Source of the DNA: Chloracidobacterium sp. N
GTDB lineage: Bacteria; Acidobacteriota; Blastocatellia; Chloracidobacteriales; Chloracidobacteriaceae
Assembly: GCF_018304765.1 (NCBI RefSeq)
Contig: NZ_CP072643.1
Coordinates: 620,001 to 684,000, forward strand
DNA length: 64,000 bases
Direction of reading: 5' to 3'
Under the pieces are notes generated by a model. The model worked only from the letters and a program-made list of their open reading frames with translations. It had not been told where the DNA came from and did no database searches. The translations under genes were made by a program, and so were the position numbers. Shown here piece by piece: positions 62,290 to 64,000 of the stretch (positions are counted from its first letter, which is position 1; the number at the start of each line of letters is the position of its first letter).

Positions 62290-64000
62290 TCAGCGGGGGC
62301 GTTGCTTTCCGGCGTACCGCTGAAAGACCACGGCCGGCTGTTCGATGACCCGCCTGGCTTCGATGCACATCACGAGCCGCACGAACTGCGCCATGCTCCA
62401 GGCCAGAGGCGTGGCGCTGCCCGTGCCCTGACCTATCCGGTAGCGGGCGTCGGGCGGATAGGCCTGGTCCCAGACCTGTTCGGGAATCATCCCCGTTGGG
62501 CCGGCAAAGGCCAGCATGGTTTTCGCGTAGGGATTGGCATCGCCGCCGCTGGCAATGACGTATTCGCCGCGCTCGCCAGTCAGCAGCGGCCAGATACGCC
62601 CGATGCCTTTGTCCTGCCAGCCGCTGCCGTCAGCGCGTTCGCCATAGCCATCGTAGTTGTAGCGTCGCCACCCTGGCCCCATCGGCGTTTCAACCCGAAT
62701 CACCCGGTCAACCATCCGCAGTGAACGCACGATTTTGGGATCGTCGGGCGGTACGATGCCCAACCGTACGAGTTCCAGAAAACCCGCATCCACGATGGCG
62801 CGCTCGTCGTGCTGGCCGCCTCCGTTGTTGATGTCGAGCTTGAAACCGTCGTTTGGGTCGCGGTTGTTATTGATGCGCAGGTAGTACCCCCGTTCGGCTT
62901 CACCTTCGTCCCACGGGCCGGTCGTTGTGTAGCACCACTGCTGGACGCCTTCGGCCCAGCGGTCAGCCGTGCGCTCATAGCGTTCGGCGTCTTCAGCGCG
63001 GCCCAGCCGCCGGGCAATGTCTGCCGCGCAGATCAGACCGGCGATTTCGGCGGCTATCGTGGAAGGGGAATAGCCCTCTTCCTCCTCCCACCGCTCCTGT
63101 GGCGTGTAGGGGCCGTGGCGCAGGATGTATTCGGCGGCCGGCCGGACGTGCTGGGTGTAGGTCTCGCGGTCAAAGCGTTCGAGTTGCCAGGCCAGGATGA
63201 TGGGGTAGGCCACTTCGTCAAGCTGGACGCTCGGCCAGTAGGGACGCCCATCCAGCCAGCTATTCTGCGGAAAACTGCCGTCGGCGTTCTGCTGCACCTT
63301 GAAAAGGTAGTCCAGGGCGCGGCCGGCGGCGGCACGGTCGCCAAGGGCCAGCCAGGCGGTGGCGACGTGGTAGAGATCACGCGACCAGACAAGATGATAG
63401 CCACCGGAGGTCGGGCGGTCGGCATCAGCGGCTTCCCCCCAGGGAATGCTCAGGCTGGCGACGCCCGCGCCAGGGTAGGTTTTGTCCTCGTGGGCCAGCA
63501 GGGTCATGGCGGCCACGGCAAACTGGGCGCGGTATTCGGAAGCCACCCGTGGCAACCGCGCCGTAAAGGCCTGCCACTCGGCTTCGTAACGCCCGGCAAT
63601 GGCGGCAAAGCCCTCGGCCAGCGCCGCCGCGGCAACACTGGCCGCCGTTTCCGGGCGGTCGGCAAAGGCCAGCGCCAAAGTCGTCCGGGGCGCGGACAAC
63701 TGTCCAATCTGCACGACGTTGCCATCCACAGCGCGCTGTTCACGTCCGTCCAGCCGTCCGTCGGCAGCCAGATCGGTCCAGCCGTCGCTGACCCCGGCAA
63801 AGCCACTCGACACCACCTCAAAGGCCGGCTGTGCGGCGAACGCCATGGCAATGGTCTGGTTGGTTGTGGCATCGCGGTCGGAAGCGACGAGCGTCCGGCC
63901 GCGGTGTTCGCCCGTATCTCCCAGGCCACTGTTGGCCACGGCCGGGTCAAGCAGGGCAAAGACCTCGTAGTTGCCGCCGTCCAGCGCCGTGACTTCGACT
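62290..64000 (-). CDS. Glycoside hydrolase family 15 glucoamylase (5' partial)
   Basis: The frame is open to the right edge, so the true start lies outside the window and about 569 residues are seen. SGGYHLVWSRDLYHVATAWLALGD and ERWEEEEGYSPSTIAAEIAGL carry the substrate-binding and catalytic-acid regions of GH15 glucoamylases and glucodextranases. FKVQQNADGSFPQNSWLDG and GIGRIWPLLTGERGEY are further family boxes. It releases glucose from starch or alpha-glucans. The N-terminal beta-sandwich lies partly off the window (VEVTALDGGNYEVFALLDPA is at its start here). Confidence 0.88.
   Translation of the reverse strand, partial: VEVTALDGGNYEVFALLDPAVANSGLGDTGEHRGRTLVASDRDATTNQTIAMAFAAQPAFEVVSSGFAGVSDGWTDLAADGRLDGREQRAVDGNVVQIGQLSAPRTTLALAFADRPETAASVAAAALAEGFAAIAGRYEAEWQAFTARLPRVASEYRAQFAVAAMTLLAHEDKTYPGAGVASLSIPWGEAADADRPTSGGYHLVWSRDLYHVATAWLALGDRAAAGRALDYLFKVQQNADGSFPQNSWLDGRPYWPSVQLDEVAYPIILAWQLERFDRETYTQHVRPAAEYILRHGPYTPQERWEEEEGYSPSTIAAEIAGLICAADIARRLGRAEDAERYERTADRWAEGVQQWCYTTTGPWDEGEAERGYYLRINNNRDPNDGFKLDINNGGGQHDERAIVDAGFLELVRLGIVPPDDPKIVRSLRMVDRVIRVETPMGPGWRRYNYDGYGERADGSGWQDKGIGRIWPLLTGERGEYVIASGGDANPYAKTMLAFAGPTGMIPEQVWDQAYPPDARYRIGQGTGSATPLAWSMAQFVRLVMCIEARRVIEQPAVVFQRYAGKQRPR

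Overview
The window is GC-rich bacterial chromosome that best fits a phototrophic acidobacterium of the Chloracidobacterium type. This is an inference. It rests on a chlorophyll/bacteriochlorophyll synthase beside isoprenoid and hopanoid genes, a VWFA protein of the acidobacterial kind, an Oar-like TonB-dependent receptor with an N-terminal carboxypeptidase-regulatory domain, several LolA-like secreted proteins, large BNR/kelch/FG-GAP surface proteins and a Lys/Ala-rich histone-like protein. No rRNA, tRNA, prophage or CRISPR array was seen.

Layout. 1-4.75 kb: the end of an IPT/TIG plus FG-GAP surface protein, a zinc-ribbon/kinase/PilZ-like protein and a histone-like gene with a near-consensus promoter. 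4.8-10.4 kb: a coiled-coil protein, a VWFA protein, a GT9 glycosyltransferase, malate dehydrogenase, a 3-hydroxyisobutyryl-CoA hydrolase-like protein and GTP cyclohydrolase II. 10.6-18.8 kb: a BNR-propeller protein, a tandem segmental duplication of a LolA-like gene with part of its VOC/glyoxalase neighbour, and a coupled set of small membrane protein, truncated tyrosine recombinase and heme A synthase. 18.9-26.3 kb: a RiPP-like locus on the minus strand (PqqD-like protein, radical SAM/SPASM enzyme, short Cys-containing candidate precursor, HPr-kinase-like ATPase, S26-like peptidase, gingipain-type C25 protease), the last three with ATGA overlaps.

26.6-39 kb: a kelch/FG-GAP protein, NAD synthetase, an HU-type protein, and a periplasmic-propeller Ser/Thr kinase gene split by a 2,024-bp IS607-type element (serine recombinase TnpA plus TnpB); exact removal of the element restores one 1,311-residue frame. 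39-49 kb: a TonB-dependent receptor, an FAD/NAD(P)-binding protein, a Type II-like restriction-modification pair, a BtuF-like binding protein and a third LolA-like protein. 49-53.8 kb: a B12-dependent ribonucleotide reductase carrying two LAGLIDADG inteins, each placed directly before a catalytic cysteine, with candidate NrdR boxes upstream. 54.3-61.3 kb: chlorophyll synthase facing a CYTH/CHAD protein, fatty acid desaturase and IspH, and divergently squalene-hopene cyclase; together these fit isoprenoid, pigment and membrane-lipid supply. 61.4-64 kb: an AraC-type regulator and a GH15 glucoamylase that runs off the right edge.

The most promising unusual system is the RiPP-like locus. Other points of interest are the double inteins with a repeat-derived insert, the IS607 insertion with its predicted TnpB guide RNA, the propeller-Ser/Thr kinase fusion and the degenerate recombinase coupled to heme A synthase.
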